A program made the position numbers and the translations under genes. Shown one piece after another: positions 13,030-21,853 of a stretch of 32,324 bases of DNA. The notes beneath the pieces were generated by a model, which saw only the letters and a program-made list of their open reading frames with translations, ran no database searches and was not told the origin of the DNA. How positions within the stretch are numbered: position 1 is the first letter of the stretch; every line of letters begins with the position of its first letter. This stretch comes from Flavobacteriales bacterium (lineage in GTDB: Bacteria > Bacteroidota > Bacteroidia > Flavobacteriales > BACL11), in the NCBI GenBank assembly GCA_002697505.1, contig NZWA01000061.1, positions 10,973 to 43,296 on the forward strand, read 5' to 3'.

Positions 13030-14055
13030 TTACAACTTCAATTTTTCGAATATATCTTTAACCCAAAATTCTACATTACGTATCATTCCACCTAACTTAT
13101 CTTCGTTATAGAATGCTACGAATTGTTCAGGAATGTACTGATATTCATTTGTTTCCACAACCTTAGTTAAGTATTTTTTATCATTATCATCTAACATAGG
13201 GTTAGATAAATCCATTATTTTATAATTTTTTTCTAATTCATCTATATGTTGAATAACTCTAGCATACACTACATGATCTTTATATTTTTGTTCACAAATA
13301 TTATAAATGTCATTTAATGTCATTTCACGTTCTGCTAATTCAGGGAATTTTTTTAATAATCCTTTTTCACCTAATCCTTTAACTCCCTTAACTTTATCTG
13401 AATTATCACCTAAAAGTGTTTTATATAAAATAAAATTATGAGGAGGCATATTATACTTTTCTTTAATTGTTTGATCTGTATAATACTCTTTTTCCATAGG
13501 ACGATATACAATTATATTTTCATTTACTAATTGTAAAAAATCCTTATCAGAAGATACTATAAATACTTTATCTTCTGGTTTAGAAGGTATGATACTACTC
13601 ATATAAGCTATAATATCATCAGCTTCTACTTTAGGTAAACTAACAGTTTTAACAGGTAATGTTTTTAAATATTGGATTATTCTTACCATTTGGTCTACTT
13701 TAGCATCATGTTCTTCTTCTAAATTATCAAAAGCATCCCAATTAGTAATACGCTGTAAATCTCTACCTGATTTGTATTCAGGGAGCAGATTCTTTCTAGC
13801 ATTAGCTGAACCTGCTCCATCAAATACAACATAAACATGGGTTGGATCTATTTGTCTTACCAGTGCTCCTAATGATCTAAAAAACCCACCTAAACCACCA
13901 ATGTGGACTCCATCAGGATTAACCATATTCATCATAGCAAAATTTCTGAAGAATAAATTTAATCCATCAATCATTAAAATTCTTTTACTGTCTACAGTCT
14001 CCTCTCCTTGCTCATCGAGATTATCGAGGAGTTTAAGTAATTCTTTATGTTTCAT
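13030..14055 (-). CDS. rnh: 5'-3' exonuclease, T4 RNase H/FEN-like
   Basis: The 341-residue protein belongs to the PIN/FEN 5' nuclease family, which removes RNA primers and 5' flaps. Acidic metal-binding motifs are in order: LMIDGLNLFFRNF, VVFDGAGSANARKNLLPEYKSGR (with the basic helical-arch segment shortened), KVEADDIIAYM, and VSSDKDFLQLV. GDNSDKVKGVKGLGEKG is the helix-hairpin-helix DNA-binding motif. T4 RNase H is about 305 residues, so the length fits. About 25 residues precede the first catalytic strand. The gene is downstream of uvsX, with a promoter-like element and an inverted repeat in the 50-base gap. Confidence 0.9.
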   Translation of the reverse strand: MKHKELLKLLDNLDEQGEETVDSKRILMIDGLNLFFRNFAMMNMVNPDGVHIGGLGGFFRSLGALVRQIDPTHVYVVFDGAGSANARKNLLPEYKSGRDLQRITNWDAFDNLEEEHDAKVDQMVRIIQYLKTLPVKTVSLPKVEADDIIAYMSSIIPSKPEDKVFIVSSDKDFLQLVNENIIVYRPMEKEYYTDQTIKEKYNMPPHNFILYKTLLGDNSDKVKGVKGLGEKGLLKKFPELAEREMTLNDIYNICEQKYKDHVVYARVIQHIDELEKNYKIMDLSNPMLDDNDKKYLTKVVETNEYQYIPEQFVAFYNEDKLGGMIRNVEFWVKDIFEKLKL

Positions 14056-14074
14056 AATTAGTCTTTATGTCCTG

Positions 14075-14107
14075 AATATACGAAAAATATTTCAGGTATC
14101 AAAATCT
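14075..14107 (-). promoter_or_regulatory. Promoter-like element with inverted repeat before the 5' nuclease gene
   Basis: The coding strand reads ATTTTG, 15 bases, then TTCGTATATT, matching the layout of the stronger elements before the TGT/DpdA-like and gp32-like genes, though its upstream box is poor. The arms CCTGAA and TTCAGG (14071-14096) flank the downstream box, so it could be a regulated promoter or a hairpin in the mRNA leader. Confidence 0.35.
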
Positions 14108-15182
14108 ATTCCGGTTCTTCTACATGGGAAGTTATGTCAGTATAAGCTTGATCTTCTTCAGCAATAATAAAATCACCACCACCTAAAATTTTCTTCCACT
14201 CATCTTTCATTTCTTCTTTATATGCTTTCAATGATTTATCATTGTCCAATATAAAACCATGAGGGGTCATTACAATTTTACCTCTAGTAGTAACACCATT
14301 AATGTGGTTTTTATCAACTTGTAAATTTACTCTTTTAGCAAATTCAACCTGCTTACCATCTTTAATAGCTTTAATCTTAGAAGTACCTGCAGACATAACA
14401 TTACCAAATGTAACTACAAATGTTGAATCAAACCACATTGCATAACCTCCTTTGTTCATCAACTTAGGTTGACCCATTGGAGATTCCGGTTTTAAAGTCC
14501 ATACTTTGTTAATAGCAACAAGAGTATTAGTATATGGACTACTTTCCTTTCTAGACAATACAATACGCTGATTTACGTTATTACCAAATTGAGTTGACAT
14601 TGCACCTGCATTCCACTCATTATTGTTTTTATTTGATTTTAACGACATTTCACAAGGTACAGAACCAATTGAATCCCATAAGAATAATAAGTCATAAGGT
14701 AAATTACCTTTCTTTTGTTCATCAATAAGATCTAAAATAAACCCAGCTACATCTTCAATTGAATTAATTGATTCTCTATCTGTGTAAATAAAATTACCTG
14801 TGTAATCCAGAATTTCACCCGTTTCTTCATCTACCACTTCATTTACTTCTAATCCCATTTGAATAGCATGTTCCCAATTCCATTTCATCTCTGTAATAAT
14901 GAATACTGGAAGTACTTTACGTTTTTGGGCAGACACAGCAGCTTCAAGTAGAGCAGTTGTTTTACCTGTGTCTGAATGACCTCTAAGTAAAACAATATGC
15001 CCCATTGGAATCCCAGGAACTGATGTTATTTCTTGGTAAGCATCAGAAAGAGGAATCCATTCTTGTTCTTTAAATTTAGCTTTAGAAGTTAAACCTTTTT
15101 TATTCTTAAAACTTTCTAAATTAAAATTTGCTTTAATTTCTGAGGAGACTGCCTCCGATAGTGATTTTTTCTTTCTTGCCAT
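14106..15182 (-). CDS. uvsX: UvsX-like RecA-family recombinase
   Basis: The 358-residue protein has a RecA-type core: Walker A GHSDTGKT (residues 68-75), TEMKWNWEHA after the second strand, Walker B LLFLWDSIG with Asp170, and a mobile-loop-like section MSTQFGNNVNQ. It should form filaments on gp32-covered single-stranded DNA and drive strand exchange for recombination-dependent replication and repair. It lacks the C-terminal part typical of bacterial RecA, and is a little shorter than T4 UvsX (about 390). The tail is acidic. It follows the gp32-like SSB by ten bases, matching their known partnership. Confidence 0.9.
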   Translation of the reverse strand: MARKKKSLSEAVSSEIKANFNLESFKNKKGLTSKAKFKEQEWIPLSDAYQEITSVPGIPMGHIVLLRGHSDTGKTTALLEAAVSAQKRKVLPVFIITEMKWNWEHAIQMGLEVNEVVDEETGEILDYTGNFIYTDRESINSIEDVAGFILDLIDEQKKGNLPYDLLFLWDSIGSVPCEMSLKSNKNNNEWNAGAMSTQFGNNVNQRIVLSRKESSPYTNTLVAINKVWTLKPESPMGQPKLMNKGGYAMWFDSTFVVTFGNVMSAGTSKIKAIKDGKQVEFAKRVNLQVDKNHINGVTTRGKIVMTPHGFILDNDKSLKAYKEEMKDEWKKILGGGDFIIAEEDQAYTDITSHVEEPE

Positions 15183-15192
15183 ACAATATTAA

Positions 15193-16020
15193 TTAAAACG
15201 GTAAATCGTCTTTTTCGTCGTTAAACAGATCATCAAATTGTTGTCCTTTTGACTTAGTTTCTTTAGTATTTAAAGAATAATTTGATTTCTTTTCATCATT
15301 GTCAAATGCAACAGCAGGTTCTGATATAATATCACCTTCTTTTTCTTCACCTTCAGGAGCTAACCATTCTTGAAGTGATGCTTTCATTTCATCATAAGAA
15401 AGTGCTTTAAATACCTTCATAGGATCTGCTTGTTCATCTAAAAACCTTTCTACTTGCTTTTCATCATCCGATAATGGTGATGTTTTCAATGAAGGTCCTA
15501 CTGATGTTTTGTTGTAAGGTGTACCTGTTGACTCAGGCCCTACAGTATTTAATTTAATATCTCTACCTCCAACAATATCAGTGTAATCACCAATTTCATC
15601 ATCAGCAGCCATATTTAAAAAGTCTTGATATACTTCTTTACCAAATTGCCATAATTTAACACCCTCATCTTCTTGTCCTCTAACTACTACAGGAGCAAAA
15701 ATTCTTGTTTTTGGGTCTAATTTTTTAGCTAATCTCCAATTTTCTCTATCATTAGTTTGACGTAATTGTTTAGCAAACTCCATAATAGGATCTTTTTCAC
15801 CCCAGTTAGATGGTGAAGCCATTACTCTTTTACTACCAATTCCATAGTAAAATTTCATTTCTGTAAATGGAAATTCTTTGTTAAATTTATTAGGTACAAC
15901 TCTTACGACTTGTTTACCTATTGATGGTTTCCAGAATAGTTGTTTTTGTTGACCACCTGAAGAATTGTTCGCCTGTTTTTGAAATTCATTAAGGCGCTTT
16001 TTAATTGCGTTTAAATCCAT
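15193..16020 (-). CDS. gp32: Single-stranded DNA-binding protein, gp32-like
   Basis: The 275-residue protein has the gp32 layout: a basic N-terminus (NAIKKRLNEFQKQ) for cooperative binding, an aromatic/basic OB-fold core (QLFWKPSIGKQVVRVVP, FPFTEMKFYYG, VKLWQFGKEVYQDF), and an acidic tail ending in DDLPF that should recruit replication and recombination partners. It contains no cysteine at all, so the zinc site of T4 gp32 is missing; the segment at that place reads ASPSNWGEKDP. A promoter-like element lies upstream, overlapping the stop of the preceding gene, so strong separate expression is likely. Confidence 0.88.
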   Translation of the reverse strand: MDLNAIKKRLNEFQKQANNSSGGQQKQLFWKPSIGKQVVRVVPNKFNKEFPFTEMKFYYGIGSKRVMASPSNWGEKDPIMEFAKQLRQTNDRENWRLAKKLDPKTRIFAPVVVRGQEDEGVKLWQFGKEVYQDFLNMAADDEIGDYTDIVGGRDIKLNTVGPESTGTPYNKTSVGPSLKTSPLSDDEKQVERFLDEQADPMKVFKALSYDEMKASLQEWLAPEGEEKEGDIISEPAVAFDNDEKKSNYSLNTKETKSKGQQFDDLFNDEKDDLPF

Positions 16021-16053
16021 GTTTTATAACTTTTAATTTTAATAACTCTACTT

Positions 16054-16086
16054 AATATACAAACCCATATTTAATTTACCAAACTA
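16054..16086 (-). promoter_or_regulatory. Promoter-like element upstream of the gp32-like gene
   Basis: The coding strand reads TAGTTTGG, 15 bases, then TTTGTATATT, both boxes identical to those before the TGT/DpdA-like gene and with equal spacing. Its first three bases are the stop codon of the upstream 157-aa gene. It lies 33 bases before the SSB ATG. Confidence 0.6.
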
Positions 16087-16557
16087 AAGTTCAATAATTT
16101 TAAATATTTTTGTTTTCAATTGCTTTAACTCATCATGTTGAGTTAGGAGAATTGTATTCCTATAATGTTGCCAATCAATTGGAAATTTTGTATCTACAAC
16201 ACCCCCATTTAATCTTTTAATTAATTCGTTTAAAGCATTAATAGTGTATAAGGTGTTAGTATCTTTCTTACGATGAACCATTATGGTATTAGGAGGTAAA
16301 CCTTCAGTATTACCTTGTTCTATATTGTAAGTACAAACATACTCATCATTGCTTTTTATATGTAATACGAACACTTTTTTATAAAGAATAGAATAATTAT
16401 TAGTAATACGATCTAATAACGATTCCAATCCTTCAAGTGTTGTGAACTTACAAAATAGTTTATTATTCAAATCTACAAAGTTTAAGTTATTCAACTCCTG
16501 AAAGTCGTCTACAGTATACATATTGTAAGATTTATTTGAAATTGTAAGTGTCTCCAT
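16084..16557 (-). CDS. Hypothetical protein between polymerase and SSB (157 aa)
   Basis: The 157-residue protein is soluble, with no signal peptide or cysteine pair motif. A mixed alpha/beta N-terminal half is followed by PPNTIMVHRKKDTNTLYTINALNELI and a C-terminal YRNTILLTQHDELKQLKT. I do not recognise the family. Its ATG lies 26 bases inside the end of the polymerase gene in another frame, so translation is probably coupled, and it precedes the gp32-like gene. The position suggests an accessory replication role, which is inference from context only. A later ATG at codon 13 would shorten the overlap. Confidence 0.7.
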   Translation of the reverse strand: METLTISNKSYNMYTVDDFQELNNLNFVDLNNKLFCKFTTLEGLESLLDRITNNYSILYKKVFVLHIKSNDEYVCTYNIEQGNTEGLPPNTIMVHRKKDTNTLYTINALNELIKRLNGGVVDTKFPIDWQHYRNTILLTQHDELKQLKTKIFKIIEL

Positions 16558-17791
16558 AATTAATTTTTACTTGTAAGTTGTTATTTTTAAAGATATTTTC
16601 TATTTCAGTTAATATCTCTTTATCTTCTTTACTAAAATCAAAAAGAAAACTATCATAGGTGTAAAGTACTAACTTTGTTCGCCTATTTTTTAACAACTTT
16701 AGTATGTCCCATAATATACAAACGTTGTATGATGTCTCCAAGTTTTGTAGTAAATAATTTAATAGTTTTTGGGGTTTCATATCCTCTAAATTATCTTCTA
16801 TAAGTTGATAACCCGAAATAGGACATTCAATCCAACCATTTTCTTGATAAGCTTCCCACAACTCATCAGTATATACTTGAACTTTTTTAAAAAATTCCAG
16901 ATCTTTATATTGATCAAATACTCCTCCGTATAGTTGTTTAAATGTTAATTCTTTAGCTTTTTGGTAATCCACTCCATACATTTCTGCAAAGGCCATGTGA
17001 ATATCTTCCACACCAAATTCATAACCGACAAGTTTAGCAAGGAGAGTAGGATGATAGGCACTAATATCAATTTCAATAAATACGTTATTAGAAGGGATAA
17101 AAGACTCTCTTGCTCCGTTTTCTTTGTTAAGCGCGGCATAATTTACTCCTTTAAATTTGTTACTTGGCCTTCCTGTAAGTGTTTTAAAGTTGTATTGCGT
17201 GTAGGTGAATTCTTCATTGATAGGGTGAAAGTACGATTCGAATTTTTCTCTATCAACTCGTATTCCACTTCGCTCCAAGGCGTTGAATACCACTGTAGTT
17301 TTTGTGTTGTTAAATTCGTTGATTGGCTCATATATTTTATCTTTTAAATCATTATATAATTTTTCACAATACTCATAGTGTTTAACTATTGGTATTATTT
17401 TATTTACATCTTTTTTATCACCCATTTTATTGTAAAAGTAAGAATGGGTTTTGGTGTATTCGCGTATATACGTATGAGAATTTAATGTTATGTCATAAAG
17501 AGTTTTTAATGGAAAATAATGTAAAAATTCCTTTTTATCACGTACATATAGTTTATCATATTTGTTTAATACGTGTTTTACGTTGTTTAAATCAATAGAC
17601 AATGTTTCTCCATGTGATATGGGGATAATATATCCTTTAGTGGCTAATAACGGTCTAAGGTAAATTGCACAAACTTCATTTATTGTAGGGTGAATGCGAT
17701 TGTTATATGGAATTACTTCCACAAACGCTTCTTTATAACCACTTTCATAAAACCCTTTTAATTGGGAGTCAGATTCCACTAACCAAAACAT
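16532..17791 (-). CDS. Compact, divergent family A DNA polymerase
   Basis: The 419-residue protein carries the palm and fingers motifs of PolA-type polymerases: thumb start VVFNALERSGIRVD (167-180), TLTGRPSN (205-211), motif A IEIDISAYHP with Asp242, the O-helix AKELTFKQLYGG (Lys280, Phe284, Tyr288), the QN of motif 6 (349-350), and motif C LYTYDSFLF with Asp380. The usual HDE of motif C reads YDS. Residues 1-120 resemble a shrunken 3'-5' exonuclease fold, but the first DxE is absent, so proofreading is probably lost. E. coli Pol I is 928 residues and T7 polymerase 704, so it is very small. It leads the replication block and has its own promoter-like element. T4 itself uses a family B polymerase, so this is either a replacement or an accessory enzyme. 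Confidence 0.78.
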   Translation of the reverse strand: MFWLVESDSQLKGFYESGYKEAFVEVIPYNNRIHPTINEVCAIYLRPLLATKGYIIPISHGETLSIDLNNVKHVLNKYDKLYVRDKKEFLHYFPLKTLYDITLNSHTYIREYTKTHSYFYNKMGDKKDVNKIIPIVKHYEYCEKLYNDLKDKIYEPINEFNNTKTTVVFNALERSGIRVDREKFESYFHPINEEFTYTQYNFKTLTGRPSNKFKGVNYAALNKENGARESFIPSNNVFIEIDISAYHPTLLAKLVGYEFGVEDIHMAFAEMYGVDYQKAKELTFKQLYGGVFDQYKDLEFFKKVQVYTDELWEAYQENGWIECPISGYQLIEDNLEDMKPQKLLNYLLQNLETSYNVCILWDILKLLKNRRTKLVLYTYDSFLFDFSKEDKEILTEIENIFKNNNLQVKINYGDTYNFK

Positions 17792-17808
17792 AACTATTAT
17801 TTTGGTTT

Positions 17809-17841
17809 AATATAAATAATTTATTATAAAAATCCAAATTT
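17809..17841 (-). promoter_or_regulatory. Promoter-like element upstream of the polymerase gene
   Basis: The coding strand reads AAATTTGG, 15 bases, then TATTTATATT, keeping the TTTGG box, the exact 15-base spacing and eight of ten bases of the downstream box seen at 1324 and 16054. It also contains TTTATAAT within the spacer, which resembles the motif found before late genes. It starts the replication block. Confidence 0.5.
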
Positions 17842-18604
17842 AATTATAATCTTCACCAAACCTTTTTCTATGTTCCTTATTAGTCATTAAAGTTCCATCA
17901 GGCATATAATGATACCCAGGTGGTGGAGGTGGTAAATCATTTACATCAGTAGGTAAATAAAACTTTAAAAAGTTAAATTTTAAAAACCTACCAAACCCTT
18001 GTCTTTTCATTCTTCTTTCTTGAATTAAAACTATATTATTATTAGTTTTTTGTACTTCTTCTTCAATACCTGTTATAGTCCATTGAATTTTAAATGTTTG
18101 ATAAAGTTGCCATAAATATGAATCATCTTGGCTTTTTAATTTATCATATACCTCTTTATTTAATTCTAAATAAATATCTTGATTTACTTTTACACAAAAA
18201 TACCTTGTAAATTGTCCTAATTCATAATCATCTATATTAGGTTGGGGATAAGCCTGAGTTGGTAGTAATGTTCTTGTTGATTGGTTTAAATTGATACCTT
18301 GTAATCTAGCATAATCTACTACCATACCTTCATCATACCCCGGAGTATCTATTTCATCAAATATAGTTGGAAAATCTCCATATGCTATTTCATTTTGAAC
18401 TTGATCAGGTTTAAATGTTACACCTACATCTTCTACAGGAATTAACTCTACATTAGGTAAATCATTAGGTGTTTTACCTGAGAAGAATTTACCTTCAAAT
18501 GTTTTATAGTAATATCCTCTATAAAACTCTCCAGTTTCTTTTATTTGTAGCTTATTATCGCTAGTATACTGATTGGTTAATATTCTATTCTTTGGTATAT
18601 ACAT
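17840..18604 (-). CDS. Probable baseplate protein with Pro-rich tail
   Basis: The 254-residue protein has beta-rich, Tyr-rich stretches, for example ETGEFYRGYYYKTFEGKFFSG at its start, an alpha/beta middle and a C-terminal segment LPPPPPGYHYMPDGTLM with a basic end. No enzyme motif or signal is seen. Its ATG overlaps the hub stop codon in a TAATG arrangement, so it is translated with the baseplate hub and is likely structural or an assembly factor. I recognise the PGYHYMPDGT tail from marine T4-like phages but know no function for it. Confidence 0.65.
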   Translation of the reverse strand: MYIPKNRILTNQYTSDNKLQIKETGEFYRGYYYKTFEGKFFSGKTPNDLPNVELIPVEDVGVTFKPDQVQNEIAYGDFPTIFDEIDTPGYDEGMVVDYARLQGINLNQSTRTLLPTQAYPQPNIDDYELGQFTRYFCVKVNQDIYLELNKEVYDKLKSQDDSYLWQLYQTFKIQWTITGIEEEVQKTNNNIVLIQERRMKRQGFGRFLKFNFLKFYLPTDVNDLPPPPPGYHYMPDGTLMTNKEHRKRFGEDYN

Positions 18605-21528
18605 TACGATGCAGGGGCTCTAAATGTTAATAAATCCCAATTATTACTTTTTCTTCCTTTATAAACCATATCGGTTCCATAATTGGTTTGAGTTGATGTT
18701 GCCCATCCTGTTGAATTAATTTCACCTACGTAAATTTGGGCATGACCATATTGATAATGAGATATTTTACCTGATGTAGGTTTATCATTAGCATAATAAA
18801 CACATACATCTCCATATCCCCATGTTTGAGTTGCTATTTTTTCTATACATCTTTTACGTGTTAAACCTGTAGCTACAGATTTTGTATAACCTAATTTCGT
18901 TAAGTTATTAAAGAATTCATTATTTTGATTGGCATTACCTCCAGCTGCTAATTTTCTACCAATATCAGCTGATTCATTTTTTAAGAATTTAGTATAAGCT
19001 CTTGCTAAATTATAAGACCATTGAGCACACATTCCGCTTACAGCTCCATCCCTTGAAAATACTGAATTATATGATTTTTGCATTGCATTAAATCTTGTAG
19101 CTGATGTTGGATTTAATGAAGCTGGTGGTTCAACGTCTGATGTTGGTGGGATAGGTTTAGCTGAACCAGCTGAGTAATTTTGTGCTACCACTACTGATTT
19201 TTGTTGTGCTGGTCTTTTAGGTGCTGCTTTTGATTTATTTGCTGGAACTGATAAAGTTTCTAATTTAGTCGTCCATTCATCTGAATTAATACTTTGATTT
19301 ACTGATGTTACTTGTAAGTCTACACTATCTCCTTGATATGAAGGAGGTAAAATATCTTCAGTTATTAAAAACTTTTGAAATAATTTAATACCAGATATAC
19401 CATCCATTTCTAAACTTAAATTAAATGGTAAAAAGAATGGAGAATCTAATTGTGATTCTTCAGCAGCTGTGGCATCTGTTAAAATTCCTAATAATAAATC
19501 AGCATGAGTAATATTATGTGATTTTAAAGATACACAATTTTCATCAACAAAATTTAAATTACTATATATTCCTTCAAATAAAGTAATTCCATCACCTACA
19601 ATATTAGTACTAAAGTTTTCTTTAGCTTGTTCTTGTGGTGATTTTTCTTCTCCTCCTGTTTCTTTATTTGATGGAGATGATTCTTTTTCAGGAATAATTC
19701 TATCTTTTAACCCAGCATTATAATTTGAAAAAGCAGTTGCGTTTCCAGATACTTGGTTTGAGTTAGCTTGAGCCCCTATTGAAATCATAGTAGCAAAATC
19801 ATTTGATAAATCAGCTGTTAAATTAATACTTTTAATAAAACTACCATTAACCTCTGGTTTTACCCCAAAAACATTAAATCTTGTGTATGTTCCTAATGCT
19901 GGTGGGTCTGTAAATCTTTGAGGTATATCTTCTATAAATCTTATTTTTAAACCATCATCTGATAATCTACAACTAAACTTATTAACTCCTCCTAATGCTT
20001 CAATTATACCTTTATTTAAACTTTGTAAAAAATCAATTAATTTAATATCACCATCTTCATTTGTGGACATAGCATTTAAAGTTCCTTCTATAAAGTTAAT
20101 ATTAACCATTATATTAGATAATCTTCCTAAGTAAATATTTTGTTTATAAGCAAAACTAGTTTCTTTTAATATTTCATTAATAGGATAATTTGGAATGTCT
20201 ATAGCAGGTAAAGCTACATTTGAATATGGTATTAAACATACTCTAGGATCCCCTGAAAACTGTCCTGGGAATGTTAAAATTACATTATCATCATTATCTA
20301 GATCATCAAGATCCATATCAAACGTAATAACTGGTGTTTTTGTTGTTTTACTGTATAATAATAATTTTGATTGGATAAAAGCCATTAATGCCCCATACTT
20401 CATATAAACTTGAGGGGTTACATTAGTATCATCATCTGTGGCTTCTACAGGAACAGATAATAAAGCCCCTCCATAAAGAGGTGATTTTTTATTTCCTGAT
20501 GCATCTAATAAAGAATTTAAACCATAATCTAAAAGTGAGGGTGCTTCTGCGGCTGCTTGTTTTGCTTGTTCATATATGTTAAATAATTCTTTATTTAAAA
20601 TTGATTTATCTTTATTAGCAATTAATGGTGGTTGTTCGTTTTCTTCATCTGCTTCTTCACCTTCACTTGTTTTATCTTTATTAGGATCTGTAATATTAAC
20701 TTTTAATGACTCTATAACATCACCTACAGAAGTTAATTCTACTTGACAATCATAACTGCCATCAGGGTTAAACTGCCAATTAAATTTGGTTATTTTACCA
20801 TATATAGCATCATAATTTCCATCATGTGCTTCTCTTTCAGCATTTATTTTTTCATATAATTCATATTGACTAACCCCTCCATTAAGTAAAGCACTCATAG
20901 GACCTGTATAAAATTGATCCATTGACTCTAATTCACCATCATTACTAAGATATTGACTCCAACCAAATTCTAATAATAATGTGTAACCTGGTCTTAAATA
21001 CAATACATCAAGTAATTGAAATTGTGCTTTTGAATAACATTGAATATTAATTATAGTTTTACTTAAAGCACCATTATTATAATAAGTTATATCAGCATTA
21101 GTTAATCCAGGCATAGGTACATAACCTCTTTCTGATATACCTCCCCATCCATAAGCTCCATTAAATACGTTTGTTTGATCATTTAACCCTTTTTGTAAAC
21201 CTGAAAATTCTCCATCTTTTATATTTGTAGCTGATACAACACCACCTTGTAGTATAAAGTTTTTTGCTAATTTATCACCAGATATCAATTCGGAAGGTAC
21301 ACCTGCTTTAATTAATTTTTTTAATACAGAATCTTTTAATTCGGCTCCTTGTGATCCTTTATTTGTTAAATTTACTGAACTTGCTAATCTTAAAAATGGG
21401 GTTTTATTTGTATAAAATCTAAGAAATTTTTCATCAATGTTACTACTTTTACCTAAAGCTTCTTGTCTTGTATCTATTTGTTTTTTAACCCATGAATCAA
21501 ATGGTAAACCTAAAAAATTATTAGCCAT
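18604..21528 (-). CDS. Baseplate hub protein with C-terminal cell-wall peptidase-like domain
   Basis: The 974-residue protein has a long N-terminal part of beta-rich hub-like sequence (for example IINIQCYSKAQFQLLDVLYL, then a GKITKFNWQF strand) and a Ser/Asn/Lys-rich linker region. The last 165 residues look like a CHAP or NlpC/P60 cysteine peptidase/amidase: GMCAQWSYNLA places a Cys near residue 832, GDVCVYY follows, and YGHAQIYVG places a His near 928 with a third polar residue in STQTNYG. Such a domain at the tail tip would cut peptidoglycan locally during injection, the job of the lysozyme domain of T4 gp5. The gene lies between the LysM/gp53-like and the 254-aa gene. The hub assignment is from position and size; the peptidase call is from motifs. 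Confidence 0.72.
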   Translation of the reverse strand: MANNFLGLPFDSWVKKQIDTRQEALGKSSNIDEKFLRFYTNKTPFLRLASSVNLTNKGSQGAELKDSVLKKLIKAGVPSELISGDKLAKNFILQGGVVSATNIKDGEFSGLQKGLNDQTNVFNGAYGWGGISERGYVPMPGLTNADITYYNNGALSKTIINIQCYSKAQFQLLDVLYLRPGYTLLLEFGWSQYLSNDGELESMDQFYTGPMSALLNGGVSQYELYEKINAEREAHDGNYDAIYGKITKFNWQFNPDGSYDCQVELTSVGDVIESLKVNITDPNKDKTSEGEEADEENEQPPLIANKDKSILNKELFNIYEQAKQAAAEAPSLLDYGLNSLLDASGNKKSPLYGGALLSVPVEATDDDTNVTPQVYMKYGALMAFIQSKLLLYSKTTKTPVITFDMDLDDLDNDDNVILTFPGQFSGDPRVCLIPYSNVALPAIDIPNYPINEILKETSFAYKQNIYLGRLSNIMVNINFIEGTLNAMSTNEDGDIKLIDFLQSLNKGIIEALGGVNKFSCRLSDDGLKIRFIEDIPQRFTDPPALGTYTRFNVFGVKPEVNGSFIKSINLTADLSNDFATMISIGAQANSNQVSGNATAFSNYNAGLKDRIIPEKESSPSNKETGGEEKSPQEQAKENFSTNIVGDGITLFEGIYSNLNFVDENCVSLKSHNITHADLLLGILTDATAAEESQLDSPFFLPFNLSLEMDGISGIKLFQKFLITEDILPPSYQGDSVDLQVTSVNQSINSDEWTTKLETLSVPANKSKAAPKRPAQQKSVVVAQNYSAGSAKPIPPTSDVEPPASLNPTSATRFNAMQKSYNSVFSRDGAVSGMCAQWSYNLARAYTKFLKNESADIGRKLAAGGNANQNNEFFNNLTKLGYTKSVATGLTRKRCIEKIATQTWGYGDVCVYYANDKPTSGKISHYQYGHAQIYVGEINSTGWATSTQTNYGTDMVYKGRKSNNWDLLTFRAPAS

Positions 21529-21532
21529 AACA

Positions 21533-21853
21533 TTACTGATTTAATAAATTATAACTATCTACAATTGCTTGTACATTAACTGGAATTCTAATTTGTGAAC
21601 CTTCTGCTATAAATAAAGAACCCATATTTACAATATTTGGATTTGCAATAGCAATCACCCAATACAATGTGACATCTTTATAAAATTGATTTGCTAATAA
21701 ATCTAATCTATCACCAAATTCAGTTTCAACCCAAATATCATTTTCATTTGCTGGTACTTCTGGGTATGTAACATTTTTATAATATTCTGTACCTAGTGTA
21801 CCTACGAATTGATTTTCGTTTCTTAATACTTCTATGTTAGCATATCTATTCAT
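21533..21853 (-). CDS. Baseplate wedge protein, gp53/LysM-like
   Basis: The 106-residue protein contains EFGDRLDLLANQFYKDVTLYWVIAIAN, the pattern of LysM-like domains in T4 gp53 and in the baseplate proteins of other contractile tails, ending in GSQIRIPV as a LysM-type strand. It should join wedge and hub at the inner baseplate. It overlaps by one base (TAATG) with the stop of the 811-aa gene upstream and precedes the hub gene by four bases, so the three are expressed together. Confidence 0.75.
   Translation of the reverse strand: MNRYANIEVLRNENQFVGTLGTEYYKNVTYPEVPANENDIWVETEFGDRLDLLANQFYKDVTLYWVIAIANPNIVNMGSLFIAEGSQIRIPVNVQAIVDSYNLLNQ

Noticed and set aside
16945-17331. Minus-strand ORFs of 64 and 62 aa inside the polymerase gene
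   Set aside because: They are alternate frames of a gene with clear PolA motifs in the main frame.
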